Below are positions 7,497 to 15,277 of a DNA stretch of 28,566 nucleotides, piece by piece. The stretch covers positions 1 to 28,566 of the forward strand of contig CBDUKB010000010.1 in the NCBI GenBank assembly GCA_965367695.1, written 5' to 3'. Made by a program: the position numbers and the translations under genes. Source of the stretch: Putridiphycobacter sp965367695 (GTDB lineage Bacteria; Bacteroidota; Bacteroidia; Flavobacteriales_D; Crocinitomicaceae). The first letter of the stretch is position 1; each line of letters begins with the position of its first letter. The notes beneath the pieces were generated by a model, which saw only the letters and a list, made by a program, of their open reading frames with translations, ran no database searches and had not been told where the DNA came from.

Positions 7497-8282
7497 ATGA
7501 CTACGAAAGAAGAAATTGTAAATAATTGGCTCCCAAGATACACAGGTAGAGCATTGGCTGATTTTGAGCCCTATATTTTACTTACTAATTTTAAGGGTTA
7601 TTTAATAGAATTCTCAGAATTGTACGATACTGAAATAATTGGTCAAGACAAAGCTATGCCCAGCGTTTCCGCCAATGGAATTACCTTAATTAACTTTACC
7701 ATGGGTAGCGCCAATGCGGCAACCATTATGGATTTATTGAGTGCAGTAGCACCGAAAGCATGTCTGTTTTTAGGAAAATGTGGTGGATTAAAAAGAAAAA
7801 CATCCTTGGGTGATTTAATTTTACCCATTGCAGCCATCAGAGGAGAAGGAACATCAAATGATTATTTTCCACCAGAAATTCCAGCTTTACCTGCATTTAC
7901 ATTACAAAGAGCGGTATCAACAGCTATTCGGGAGCATAAAAAAGACTATTGGACCGGAACAGTCTACACTTCAAATAGAAGGGTTTGGGAACATGATGAA
8001 AACTTTAAAAATTATTTAAGAAAGACGCGTGCAATGGCCATAGATATGGAAACTGCTACCCTCTTTATAACTGGTTTTGCAAATAATATACCAACGGGGG
8101 CTTTGTTATTAGTATCTGATCAACCAATGATTGCAGAAGGTGTTAAAACTGAAGAAAGTGATAAAAAAGTGAGTTCTGACTTTATGAAAATGCACATTTC
8201 AATTGGTGTAGATGCCTTATTAGAAATTAAAACGAATGGGACTTCAGTCAAGCACTTGAAATTCCCATATTCAGAGGAGTAA
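7497..8282 (+). CDS. amn: AMP nucleosidase, short Bacteroidota form
   Basis: 261 residues of the purine/uridine phosphorylase fold. Known reaction: AMP plus water gives adenine and ribose 5-phosphate. Seen: INFTMGSANAATIMDLL (65-81), LFLGKCGGLK (90-99) as the phosphate/sugar-binding loop, AIDMETATLF (181-190) with the ribose-contacting Met-Glu, and SDQP with the catalytic Asp208. It lacks the N-terminal AMP-sensing domain of the about 480-residue E. coli enzyme, as is usual in this phylum. It follows the previous gene's terminator and so needs its own promoter, but I see no good TAnnTTTG in 7435-7496. Its TAA abuts the TAA of aroC on the other strand with no bases between. Confidence 0.88.
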   Translation: MTTKEEIVNNWLPRYTGRALADFEPYILLTNFKGYLIEFSELYDTEIIGQDKAMPSVSANGITLINFTMGSANAATIMDLLSAVAPKACLFLGKCGGLKRKTSLGDLILPIAAIRGEGTSNDYFPPEIPALPAFTLQRAVSTAIREHKKDYWTGTVYTSNRRVWEHDENFKNYLRKTRAMAIDMETATLFITGFANNIPTGALLLVSDQPMIAEGVKTEESDKKVSSDFMKMHISIGVDALLEIKTNGTSVKHLKFPYSEE

Positions 8283-9362
8283 TTAGCGGATTTTATTAGT
8301 TTTAGCCAGTAATAAATGGTCGAGTAATACCAAAGCGGCCATGGCTTCAACAATTGGGACCGCTCGTGGAACCACACAAGGGTCATGTCTTCCTTTACCT
8401 TCTAAAACAACTTTTTCTCCATTTTTATTCACGGAATTTTGCTTTTGCAGAATGGTTGCTACAGGTTTAAAACCTACATTAAAATAAATGTCTTGTCCAT
8501 TAGAAATCCCACCTTGAATGCCACCAGAATGATTAGTTGTTGTATAAATTTCTTCATCTTCAATATCAAAGACATCATTTTCAACGCTTCCATTTCTTTT
8601 ACAACCTTCAAATCCAGTCCCCAACTCAAAACCTTTCACAGCATTAATGCCGAACATGGCAGCTGCCATACTTGCACTTAACTTATTATAAATTGGTTCA
8701 CCAAGTCCAATGGGTGTTCCTTTTACTACACAGGTTACTACACCGCCAATACTGTCCCCCTTTTTCTTAGTTGCTTCAATTAAAGTGACCATTTTAGCTG
8801 CTATTTCATTGTCAGGACAACGCACCAAATTATTTTCTGCATTGGCAAGATTGTAAATTGCATAATCAGCTTGTGTATTTAAATCACCAACAGCACTTAC
8901 GAATGCAGTAATTTTTATATTGTATTTAGCCAGTATTTGTTTTGCAATAGCACCAGCCACTACCCTACAGGCTGTTTCCCTTGCACTACTTCTACCTCCT
9001 CCTCTATGGTCACGGTGACCATATTTTTGCTCATAAACAAAATCGGCATGAGAGGGCCGAAATTGGTCTTTTAAATGACTGTAATCCTTCGATTTTTGAT
9101 CTTTATTTTTTATGAGAAAACCAATAGGTGTTCCTGTTGTCATTCCCTCGAAAACACCAGAAAGAATCTCAACTGTATCAGGTTCTTTTCTTTGGGAAAC
9201 AATGTTAGATTGCCCTGGTTTTCTTCTATCTAATTCATTTTGTATTTGTGCCAAATCAATGTGCATACCAGCTGGACAACCATCTAAAACACCTCCTATT
9301 GCGACCCCATGCGACTCGCCAAAAGAAGTAAATTTTAATATGTTGCCATGTGTATTACTCAT
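8283..9362 (-). CDS. aroC: Chorismate synthase
   Basis: 359 residues, normal length. It catalyses the last shikimate-pathway step, 5-enolpyruvylshikimate 3-phosphate to chorismate, with reduced FMN. Seen: the first family signature GESHG at 15-19, the DRRKPGQ segment (45-51) and the RGGGRSSARET signature at 120-130, all intact. It starts three bases after the phosphohexomutase stop and is the last gene of a run headed by argS. It converges on amn with zero spacing and no terminator hairpin. aroE is also in this window, but in a separate operon. Confidence 0.97.
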   Translation of the reverse strand: MSNTHGNILKFTSFGESHGVAIGGVLDGCPAGMHIDLAQIQNELDRRKPGQSNIVSQRKEPDTVEILSGVFEGMTTGTPIGFLIKNKDQKSKDYSHLKDQFRPSHADFVYEQKYGHRDHRGGGRSSARETACRVVAGAIAKQILAKYNIKITAFVSAVGDLNTQADYAIYNLANAENNLVRCPDNEIAAKMVTLIEATKKKGDSIGGVVTCVVKGTPIGLGEPIYNKLSASMAAAMFGINAVKGFELGTGFEGCKRNGSVENDVFDIEDEEIYTTTNHSGGIQGGISNGQDIYFNVGFKPVATILQKQNSVNKNGEKVVLEGKGRHDPCVVPRAVPIVEAMAALVLLDHLLLAKTNKIR

Positions 9363-9365
9363 GAT

Positions 9366-10781
9366 TTAAGCCCCAATTGTTAATTTACAATTTTCAAGAA
9401 TATGTCGAACTTCTTTTAAATTTGGAGCTTCTGCATAGGTTCTTAGCACTGGTTCTGTACCTGAAGGTCGAATCATCAACCAACGGTTTTCATCAAAATA
9501 ATATTTAAAGCCATCCATATTCTCCACTTTCTCAACTTTATATTTTCCGAAAAAGTTGAATTTTCCCGTTTTACATTTTTCAACAATAATATCTTTTAAA
9601 TCATTGTCAATGTGTAGATCAGCTCTTTCAAACGCAAATTCGCCAACTATTTCATACACTTCTTTAATTAATGTATCTAAGCTTTTACCCGATTTTGCCA
9701 TGAATTCCCAAATGGTTAATCCAATCCATATCCCATCTCTTTCAGGAATGTGAGTTTTGATAGCGATTCCTCCGCTCTCTTCTCCACCTAATAAAACGTC
9801 TTCATTTTCATCAGCCATAATTCCAGCAATGTATTTAAAACCAATAGGTACTTCTACGTGTTCGATACCATAGTGAGCACACATTTTTTTAATTCTAGGG
9901 GTACTACTAAAGCCTGTTACCACTTTCCCTGATAAACCTTTGTATTTTACCAAGTAATGAATTAATAATAAAATAATATGGTGTGAATCAACAAATTCTC
10001 CTTTTGAATCATACAAACCAATTCTATCAGCATCTCCATCTGTGGCTAATGCACAATGAATGTTTCCTTTTGACTTAATAAAGCTTGACAGTTCTGTCAA
10101 ATTTTTTGCAATGGGCTCAGGTGCTTGCCCCATGAAAGAAGGATTGTAATCACAATGTAAAAAATCGAGATTTGGTAAAATTCTTTTCATCACACTTTGA
10201 CCAGCCCCATACATAGCGTCGTAAGCTAGCTTTAACCCCGACTCTTTAATGGCTTTTAAATCAAACTCTTTCTCCACTGCATCCAAATACTCTTGCTCCA
10301 TATCAATATATTTCAACAAGTCTTCAAATTTACGGTCAGTAATTTTGACAGCTGCTAAATCCACTGAATTTACATCAGGAATCAATGCTTCAATTTCTGC
10401 TACTTCGTCAGGTAATAATGGACCACCAAAATTCCCTTTTAACTTATAACCATTGTATGAAGGCGGATTGTGGCTAGCAGTAATGACTACCCCTAAAGAG
10501 GCATGATGATTTAATGTTGATAATGAAACCATTGGGGTGGACACAAATCCTTTTTTGGTTGTAATCACCTTGATGTTTTGACTAATAAAAATCTTCAATG
10601 CAGTTTCAACAAATAATGCACCGCCAAAACGACAATCATGTCCAATTACAATACTCGGTTTATCAAAATTACTTTTTAACCAAGCTGATACGCCTAATGA
10701 TACTCTCGCTACATTATCCACGGTATATTCTTGTGCAATAATAGCACGCCAACCATCTGTTCCAAATTTAATTTTAGTCAT
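9366..10781 (-). CDS. Phosphoglucomutase/phosphomannomutase family protein
   Basis: 471 residues of the alpha-D-phosphohexomutase superfamily, which move phosphate between C1 and C6 of a hexose. Seen: FGTDGWR at 6-12, the active-site phosphoserine Ser103 in TASHNP, the metal-binding DGDADR near 247, the sugar-binding GGEESGG, and the phosphate-binding RPSGTEP near 435. The choice between glucose and mannose (or glucosamine) phosphate cannot be made from these motifs, so no symbol is given. It lies 18 bases after the small lipoprotein gene and three bases before aroC. Confidence 0.92.
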   Translation of the reverse strand: MTKIKFGTDGWRAIIAQEYTVDNVARVSLGVSAWLKSNFDKPSIVIGHDCRFGGALFVETALKIFISQNIKVITTKKGFVSTPMVSLSTLNHHASLGVVITASHNPPSYNGYKLKGNFGGPLLPDEVAEIEALIPDVNSVDLAAVKITDRKFEDLLKYIDMEQEYLDAVEKEFDLKAIKESGLKLAYDAMYGAGQSVMKRILPNLDFLHCDYNPSFMGQAPEPIAKNLTELSSFIKSKGNIHCALATDGDADRIGLYDSKGEFVDSHHIILLLIHYLVKYKGLSGKVVTGFSSTPRIKKMCAHYGIEHVEVPIGFKYIAGIMADENEDVLLGGEESGGIAIKTHIPERDGIWIGLTIWEFMAKSGKSLDTLIKEVYEIVGEFAFERADLHIDNDLKDIIVEKCKTGKFNFFGKYKVEKVENMDGFKYYFDENRWLMIRPSGTEPVLRTYAEAPNLKEVRHILENCKLTIGA

Positions 10782-10799
10782 TTTTTTATTTTAATAGTT

Positions 10800-11327
10800 T
10801 TATTCTGTCCAATCGACAAATATTCTCAAATCAATTTCATCTTTTAATACCACGATAGAATCGGGATACTTTTCTAATTCATTATTCGCTTCATGCATAT
10901 AAGCATCAAAATTAACAGAAATAATCCCCATGGATTCAACTGTAAAATCATCTGCTTCATATATTTTAAAGAAAACTGCACCTTCCTGTTTGCTAAATCC
11001 AATATTTGATGGAAATTTCCAAGATATACTTGAATTAACATTTGTAATTTCAGGAGTTTGGTATTTTACTACATCAGCAGAATCTGTACACCTGAGGAAT
11101 ATATCTGGATAACTATTTGCATCCCAACTAGCCCCATTTAAATCAACTTCAGGATAGGATGCTAATTCAATTTTTACCACATTTCCTTTTGTGTAATATT
11201 CGCAAGTTCCGTCTTCTTTTTCCGCACTCGGACTATAATTCTTTGCATACATAGTCATGCACCCTTTTTTCTTACAAGCAGAAAAGGACAAGGTAAGTAT
11301 TGCTATGTAAAGTAATAATCTCATCAT
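10800..11327 (-). CDS. Small lipoprotein with a Cys-bracketed NY-P-DG module
   Basis: 175 residues from the ATG at 11327, one base after the argS stop; a TTG further upstream at 11351 is unlikely because it would place eight residues before a clean signal peptide. MMRLLLYIAILTLSFSAC is a lipoprotein signal with the lipidated Cys18. Just after come three Lys, then a module with spacing C-x3-YA-x-NY-x-P-x-A-x3-DG-x-C-x-Y. This resembles the CTDxxAxNYNPxAxxDDGSCxY motif that recurs in many secreted Bacteroidota proteins. The remaining 120 residues look like a beta-rich domain that I do not recognise. Probably anchored in the outer membrane facing the periplasm or surface. It is sandwiched in an argS-mutase-aroC run with no functional link I can see. 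Confidence 0.8.
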   Translation of the reverse strand: MMRLLLYIAILTLSFSACKKKGCMTMYAKNYSPSAEKEDGTCEYYTKGNVVKIELASYPEVDLNGASWDANSYPDIFLRCTDSADVVKYQTPEITNVNSSISWKFPSNIGFSKQEGAVFFKIYEADDFTVESMGIISVNFDAYMHEANNELEKYPDSIVVLKDEIDLRIFVDWTE

Positions 11328-11328
11328 C

Positions 11329-13206
11329 TTACATTTGATTAGGAACTTCAATCCCTAATAAACGCATACTTTTTTTAATAGTTTCACCTACGTTTTTACT
11401 TAAATTCAATCTTAAATTTATTTTTTCATTATCCGTCTCTTTGAAAATGCTGACACTTTGGTAAAAAGAGTTATACAACTTCACTAATTCATAAGTGTAA
11501 TTTGCAATTAGCGCAGGACTCAATTCCGTTCCAGCTTCTTTGATTACTTGAGGGAAATCAATTAATAATTTAATTATTTCTCTTTCAGAATTATGTAATT
11601 CCACTTGGTCCAATACCTTTTTAACTTTAAAGTCTGCTTGAAGTAAAGAATTAATTCTGGCGTAAGTATATTGGATAAACGGACCCGTATTCCCATTTAA
11701 ATCAACTGATTCTTCTGGGTTGAACAACATTCTTTTTTTAGGGTCTACTTTCAATAAGTAATACTTTAAGCCTCCCATTCCAATCATTCGGAATAAATTA
11801 TTTTTTTCAATTGCTGACATGCCTTCTAGATGTCCTCGCTCTTGAGATCCAGCCCTCGCCTTTTCAATTACCTCAGACATCAAATCATCAGCATCCACAA
11901 CTGTTCCTTCTCTTGATTTCATTTTTCCTGTAGGCAAGTCAACCATGCCATATGATAAGTGAAAACAGTTTTCAGCCCATTTATAACCCAATTTTTTTAA
12001 AATTAAAAACAATACCTTAAAATGATAATCTTGTTCATTACCAACTGTATAAGTAATGCCATTTAACTGTGGAAAATCGATAAAGCGTTGACTCGCCGTA
12101 CCCATATCTTGAGTCATATAAACGGCTGTACCATCTCCTCTTAATACCAATTTCTCGTCCAATCCATCCTCTGTTAAATCTATCCAAATGGAACCATCTT
12201 CTTTTTGAAAAAACACTCCTTCTTTCAGTCCGTTTTCTACCAGGTCTTTACCCGACAAATAAGTTTCAGACTCATAGTATAATTTATCAAAATCAACCCC
12301 CATTGCTTGGTAAGTACTATCGAAACCATCATAAACCCATGAATTCAAAGTTGCCCATAATTTGTATACTGCAGGATCTTTTTGCTCCCATTTTAACAGC
12401 ATTTCTTGCGCCGATTTCATAATAGGTGTTTGGTTCTTTGCAAGCTCACTCAATTTATCAAAAATGCCTTTTTGTGCTGTTTCTTCATTGGCATGATAGG
12501 CTGAAATTAACTTCAAAACTGCTTCATCTAGTCCGTGATTATCAGCTGATTCACTCACCCATTCACTTACCAATTCTTTGGTTTCTTTTTTTAATTCTTG
12601 ATCAAAACGAACATAATATTTACCCACCAACTTATCACCTTTTAAACCTGTGCTTGATGGTGTTTCACCCTTACCGAATCTTTCCCAAGCCAACATACTC
12701 TTACAAATATGGATCCCACGGTCGTTGATAATTTGTGTTTTCACCACATCAAAACCGTTTGCTTTTAATATTTCAGCCACAGAATAACCAAGAAAATTAT
12801 TTCTTAAATGACCTAAATGAAGTGGTTTATTGGTATTTGGTGATGAATATTCAACCATATACAATTTACCATTGCTAGGTAGAAATCCGTAGTTTTCAGT
12901 ATTTGAAATGGTATTTAACTGCGCTACCCAGAAGGTGTCTACAATTTTTAGATTCAAAAAACCTTTCACCACATTATATGCTGCTACTAAATTCGAGTGA
13001 TTCAATAAGTATTCCCCTAATTTTTCTCCAGTAATATGAGGTGCCTCTTTAGAAAATTTTACAATCGGAAAAGTAACCAATGTGATATCACCCTCAAATT
13101 CTTTTTTCGTTTTTTGAAATTGAATTAAATCATCATTAAATGACTGGTTATATAATGTTTGAATTCCAGTTTTTACGGAAGTTAATAATATGTTTTCTAA
13201 ACTCAT
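11329..13206 (-). CDS. argS: Arginyl-tRNA synthetase
   Basis: A class I aminoacyl-tRNA synthetase of 625 residues from the ATG at 13206. Seen: the N-terminal additional domain typical of ArgRS, the HIGH motif as HLGH at about 130-133 in SSPNTNKPLHLGH, the KMSKS-region variant KMKSREG at about 428-434, and the C-terminal anticodon-binding domain with NGNTGPFIQYTYARI. An earlier in-frame ATG at 13230 would add eight residues, but that codon overlaps the apparent -7 box (13230-13237), and MSLENILLTSVK matches usual ArgRS N-termini better; the longer form remains possible. It is first in the run argS-lipoprotein-mutase-aroC. Confidence 0.95.
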   Translation of the reverse strand: MSLENILLTSVKTGIQTLYNQSFNDDLIQFQKTKKEFEGDITLVTFPIVKFSKEAPHITGEKLGEYLLNHSNLVAAYNVVKGFLNLKIVDTFWVAQLNTISNTENYGFLPSNGKLYMVEYSSPNTNKPLHLGHLRNNFLGYSVAEILKANGFDVVKTQIINDRGIHICKSMLAWERFGKGETPSSTGLKGDKLVGKYYVRFDQELKKETKELVSEWVSESADNHGLDEAVLKLISAYHANEETAQKGIFDKLSELAKNQTPIMKSAQEMLLKWEQKDPAVYKLWATLNSWVYDGFDSTYQAMGVDFDKLYYESETYLSGKDLVENGLKEGVFFQKEDGSIWIDLTEDGLDEKLVLRGDGTAVYMTQDMGTASQRFIDFPQLNGITYTVGNEQDYHFKVLFLILKKLGYKWAENCFHLSYGMVDLPTGKMKSREGTVVDADDLMSEVIEKARAGSQERGHLEGMSAIEKNNLFRMIGMGGLKYYLLKVDPKKRMLFNPEESVDLNGNTGPFIQYTYARINSLLQADFKVKKVLDQVELHNSEREIIKLLIDFPQVIKEAGTELSPALIANYTYELVKLYNSFYQSVSIFKETDNEKINLRLNLSKNVGETIKKSMRLLGIEVPNQM

Positions 13207-13229
13207 TGACTTGTTTGGCAAAATTTTCA

Positions 13230-13259
13230 TAAAAATAGTAAATCCGCCTACATTGGCAA
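13230..13259 (-). promoter_or_regulatory. Promoter of the argS operon
   Basis: Minus-strand TATTTTTA (13230-13237), one mismatch from TAnnTTTG, with TTG at 13257-13259 and a 19-base spacer. The -7 box overlaps the upstream ATG at 13230 and so favours the ATG at 13206, with a leader of about 20 bases. Confidence 0.5.
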
Positions 13260-13337
13260 TATTAATAAGCTTAAAATTGAAGTTATAGCAAAGACATGCT
13301 ACTGATTCAGGTAAATTTGATAAAATTTCTTCGAAAA

Positions 13338-14072
13338 TTAATTTTTATTCCAAATTTCCCAAGCTTTTTCGGCTTGTTGGTGTAGCATTGTTAAACCATT
13401 GATGGTATTTGCACCTTCCTTTTTTGATTTCTTTAAGAATAAAGTTTCAACCGGATTATAAACCAAGTCGATTACCAAGTGATTTTTACTTAAATTTTCA
13501 AATGGAATATCATGATAATCAGTAATATTAGGAAAAGTACCAAGCGGAGTTGTGTTCACCAAAATGTGACAAGCGTTAAGCATTAAGTCATTTACTTCTG
13601 AATAAGCATATTCGTTTGCTTTTTTCGGATTTCTTGAAATAAAAATAACATTTGAACCCAATTCTTCTAATACGTATTGAACAGCTTTAGAAGCACCTCC
13701 AGTACCAAAAATGATCGCTCTTTCGTGGTTGTTCTTAAAAAAAGGTTTTATCATTTGTTTGAAACCGAATACGTCGGTATTATAGCCCACCCATTTATCG
13801 CCTACTTTCTTAATAGTATTCACTGCGCCTACTACTTTAACCAAATCATCTACTTCATCAAGTAAATCTACAATGGCTTCCTTGTAGGGATTAGTGATAT
13901 TAAATCCGGTTAAAGGGGTGTTTTTTAATAAATCAGCTACGGCATCTATAGAAACACATTCAAAATTATTATAAGATGCATTTAAATTTAAGTGATTAAA
14001 TTTATCTGTAAAATAAGTTTTTGAAAAAGAATGCCCCAAATGTTTCCCAATCAACCCAAATTGCTGGATCAT
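13338..14072 (-). CDS. aroE: Shikimate dehydrogenase
   Basis: 244 residues, on the short side but usual for Bacteroidota. It reduces 3-dehydroshikimate to shikimate with NADPH. Seen: shikimate-binding HSFSK (14-18), the NxTxPxK segment as NITNPYK with the catalytic Lys64, Asp100 in GYNTD, and the nucleotide loop GTGGASKA at 123-130. Asn at the position before Pro in NITNPYK differs from the commoner NVTIPHK but keeps the functional residues. The ATG overlaps the ilvE TGA as ATGA, so translation is very likely coupled to ilvE. Confidence 0.95.
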   Translation of the reverse strand: MIQQFGLIGKHLGHSFSKTYFTDKFNHLNLNASYNNFECVSIDAVADLLKNTPLTGFNITNPYKEAIVDLLDEVDDLVKVVGAVNTIKKVGDKWVGYNTDVFGFKQMIKPFFKNNHERAIIFGTGGASKAVQYVLEELGSNVIFISRNPKKANEYAYSEVNDLMLNACHILVNTTPLGTFPNITDYHDIPFENLSKNHLVIDLVYNPVETLFLKKSKKEGANTINGLTMLHQQAEKAWEIWNKN

Positions 14073-15139
14073 ATTTTAAAAATCCAGTTGTATTTGTCTT
14101 CTACCAATCCTAACTTATAGTCATTGATATAATTCTTCAGTTTATTTGAAAAAGTTCTTGATTCAATTGAAGGCAATTTAAAATCAACACCTTTATAGCC
14201 AATTGAAGAAATAGGTGCAATGGTTGCAGCAGTTCCAGCCCCAAAGGCATCTGTTAATTTATTTGACTTGATAGCATCTATAACTTCATCTACCTTAATC
14301 AACCTTTCCTCAACTTTATAACCCCAATCTTTTGCTATTTCTAGTACCGATCTCTTGGTAATTCCTTTTAAAATGGTATCCTTTTCTTCGGTAGGTGAAA
14401 TAATCACATCATCAATTACAAAAACTACATTCATAGTACCTGCTTCTTCGATAAAAGTATGAGTTTTAGCATCCGTCCATATTAATTGACGATATCCTTG
14501 TTCTAAACCTTTTTTTGCTGGATATAAAGAAGCTGCATAGTTACCTGCGGCTTTAGCTCGACCAACACCACCTTCTGCAGCCCTGGTATATTCCATTTCA
14601 ATCTTCACCTTTACAGGTTCAGAATAATAGGCTCCCACTGGAGAGCAGATGATTAAAAATTTATAATTATCCGAAGCTTTTATACCAACATATTCATCAG
14701 TTGCAATCATAAACGGTCGAATGTACAATGATTGACCTTCTGCACTCGGCACCCAATCTCTATTCATATCCAATACCACCTTCATGCCTTCTAAAAATAA
14801 TTCTTCAGGAACTGGTTGCATACACATTCTTACAGCTGATTCATTGAATCTTTTTGCATTCATGTCTGGTCGAAACACCAAGATTTCACCAGCTTTATTT
14901 TTGGTTGCTTTCAAACCTTCAAAAATTGCTTGTCCATAATGTAATGCGGAAGTAGCAGGATGCATAGAAAGATTTTTAAAAGGGACTACGGTAGGTTGTT
15001 GCCAAACACCGTCTATAAAATCCATTTCAAACATATAATCTGCAAAATGTTTTCCAAATGGCAAGTCATCAAAATTAACTTCATCTATTCTAGAAGATTC
15101 AATTTCTGTTATTTTTATGTTATTTGAGGTTGATATCAT
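14069..15139 (-). CDS. ilvE: Branched-chain amino acid aminotransferase
   Basis: 356 residues of PLP fold type IV. It transfers the amino group between Leu/Ile/Val and 2-oxoglutarate. Seen: YGQAIFEGLKA (68-78), RPDMNAKRFNESA (90-102), the PLP-binding Lys196 in GRAKAAGNYAASL, EEAGTMNVVFV (231-241) and FGAGTAATIAPI near the C-terminus. The length matches the long (eukaryotic-like, about 355-residue) class rather than E. coli IlvE. It is first in a two-gene operon with aroE, read from a good promoter 18 bases upstream. Confidence 0.95.
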   Translation of the reverse strand: MISTSNNIKITEIESSRIDEVNFDDLPFGKHFADYMFEMDFIDGVWQQPTVVPFKNLSMHPATSALHYGQAIFEGLKATKNKAGEILVFRPDMNAKRFNESAVRMCMQPVPEELFLEGMKVVLDMNRDWVPSAEGQSLYIRPFMIATDEYVGIKASDNYKFLIICSPVGAYYSEPVKVKIEMEYTRAAEGGVGRAKAAGNYAASLYPAKKGLEQGYRQLIWTDAKTHTFIEEAGTMNVVFVIDDVIISPTEEKDTILKGITKRSVLEIAKDWGYKVEERLIKVDEVIDAIKSNKLTDAFGAGTAATIAPISSIGYKGVDFKLPSIESRTFSNKLKNYINDYKLGLVEDKYNWIFKI

Positions 15140-15157
15140 TTTGATTATTTAGTTTTG

Positions 15158-15189
15158 CAAATGTAAGTAATTAACCACATTTTATCAAA
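15158..15189 (-). promoter_or_regulatory. Promoter of the ilvE-aroE operon
   Basis: Minus-strand TACATTTG (15158-15165), an exact TAnnTTTG, with TTTG (15186-15189) 20 bases upstream. The ATG follows 18 bases downstream. This is the most complete Bacteroidota-type promoter in the window. Confidence 0.8.
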
Positions 15190-15223
15190 TCAAATATGGT
15201 CAAATATTGTTAATAATACATGA

Positions 15224-15251
15224 ACGGTTTTTTTTAAGTAAATTTAACCGT
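15224..15251. promoter_or_regulatory. Interrupted dyad upstream of the recQ-like gene
   Basis: ACGGTT (15224-15229) and its exact complement AACCGT (15246-15251), 16 bases apart across a T-rich then A-rich spacer, about 27 bases before the recQ start. It could be an operator or a weak hairpin; it could also be chance. Confidence 0.25.
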
Positions 15252-15277
15252 ATTATATTCTAAATCACGACTTCAAC

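Noticed and set aside
11328..11351. TTG start for the small lipoprotein, giving eight extra residues
   Set aside because: The ATG at 11327 gives a clean lipoprotein signal and sits one base after the argS stop.
13260..13337. An AT-rich inverted repeat near 13320-13346 as an aroE terminator
   Set aside because: The pairing is weak and A/T only, without a GC core or a proper T-run on the minus strand.
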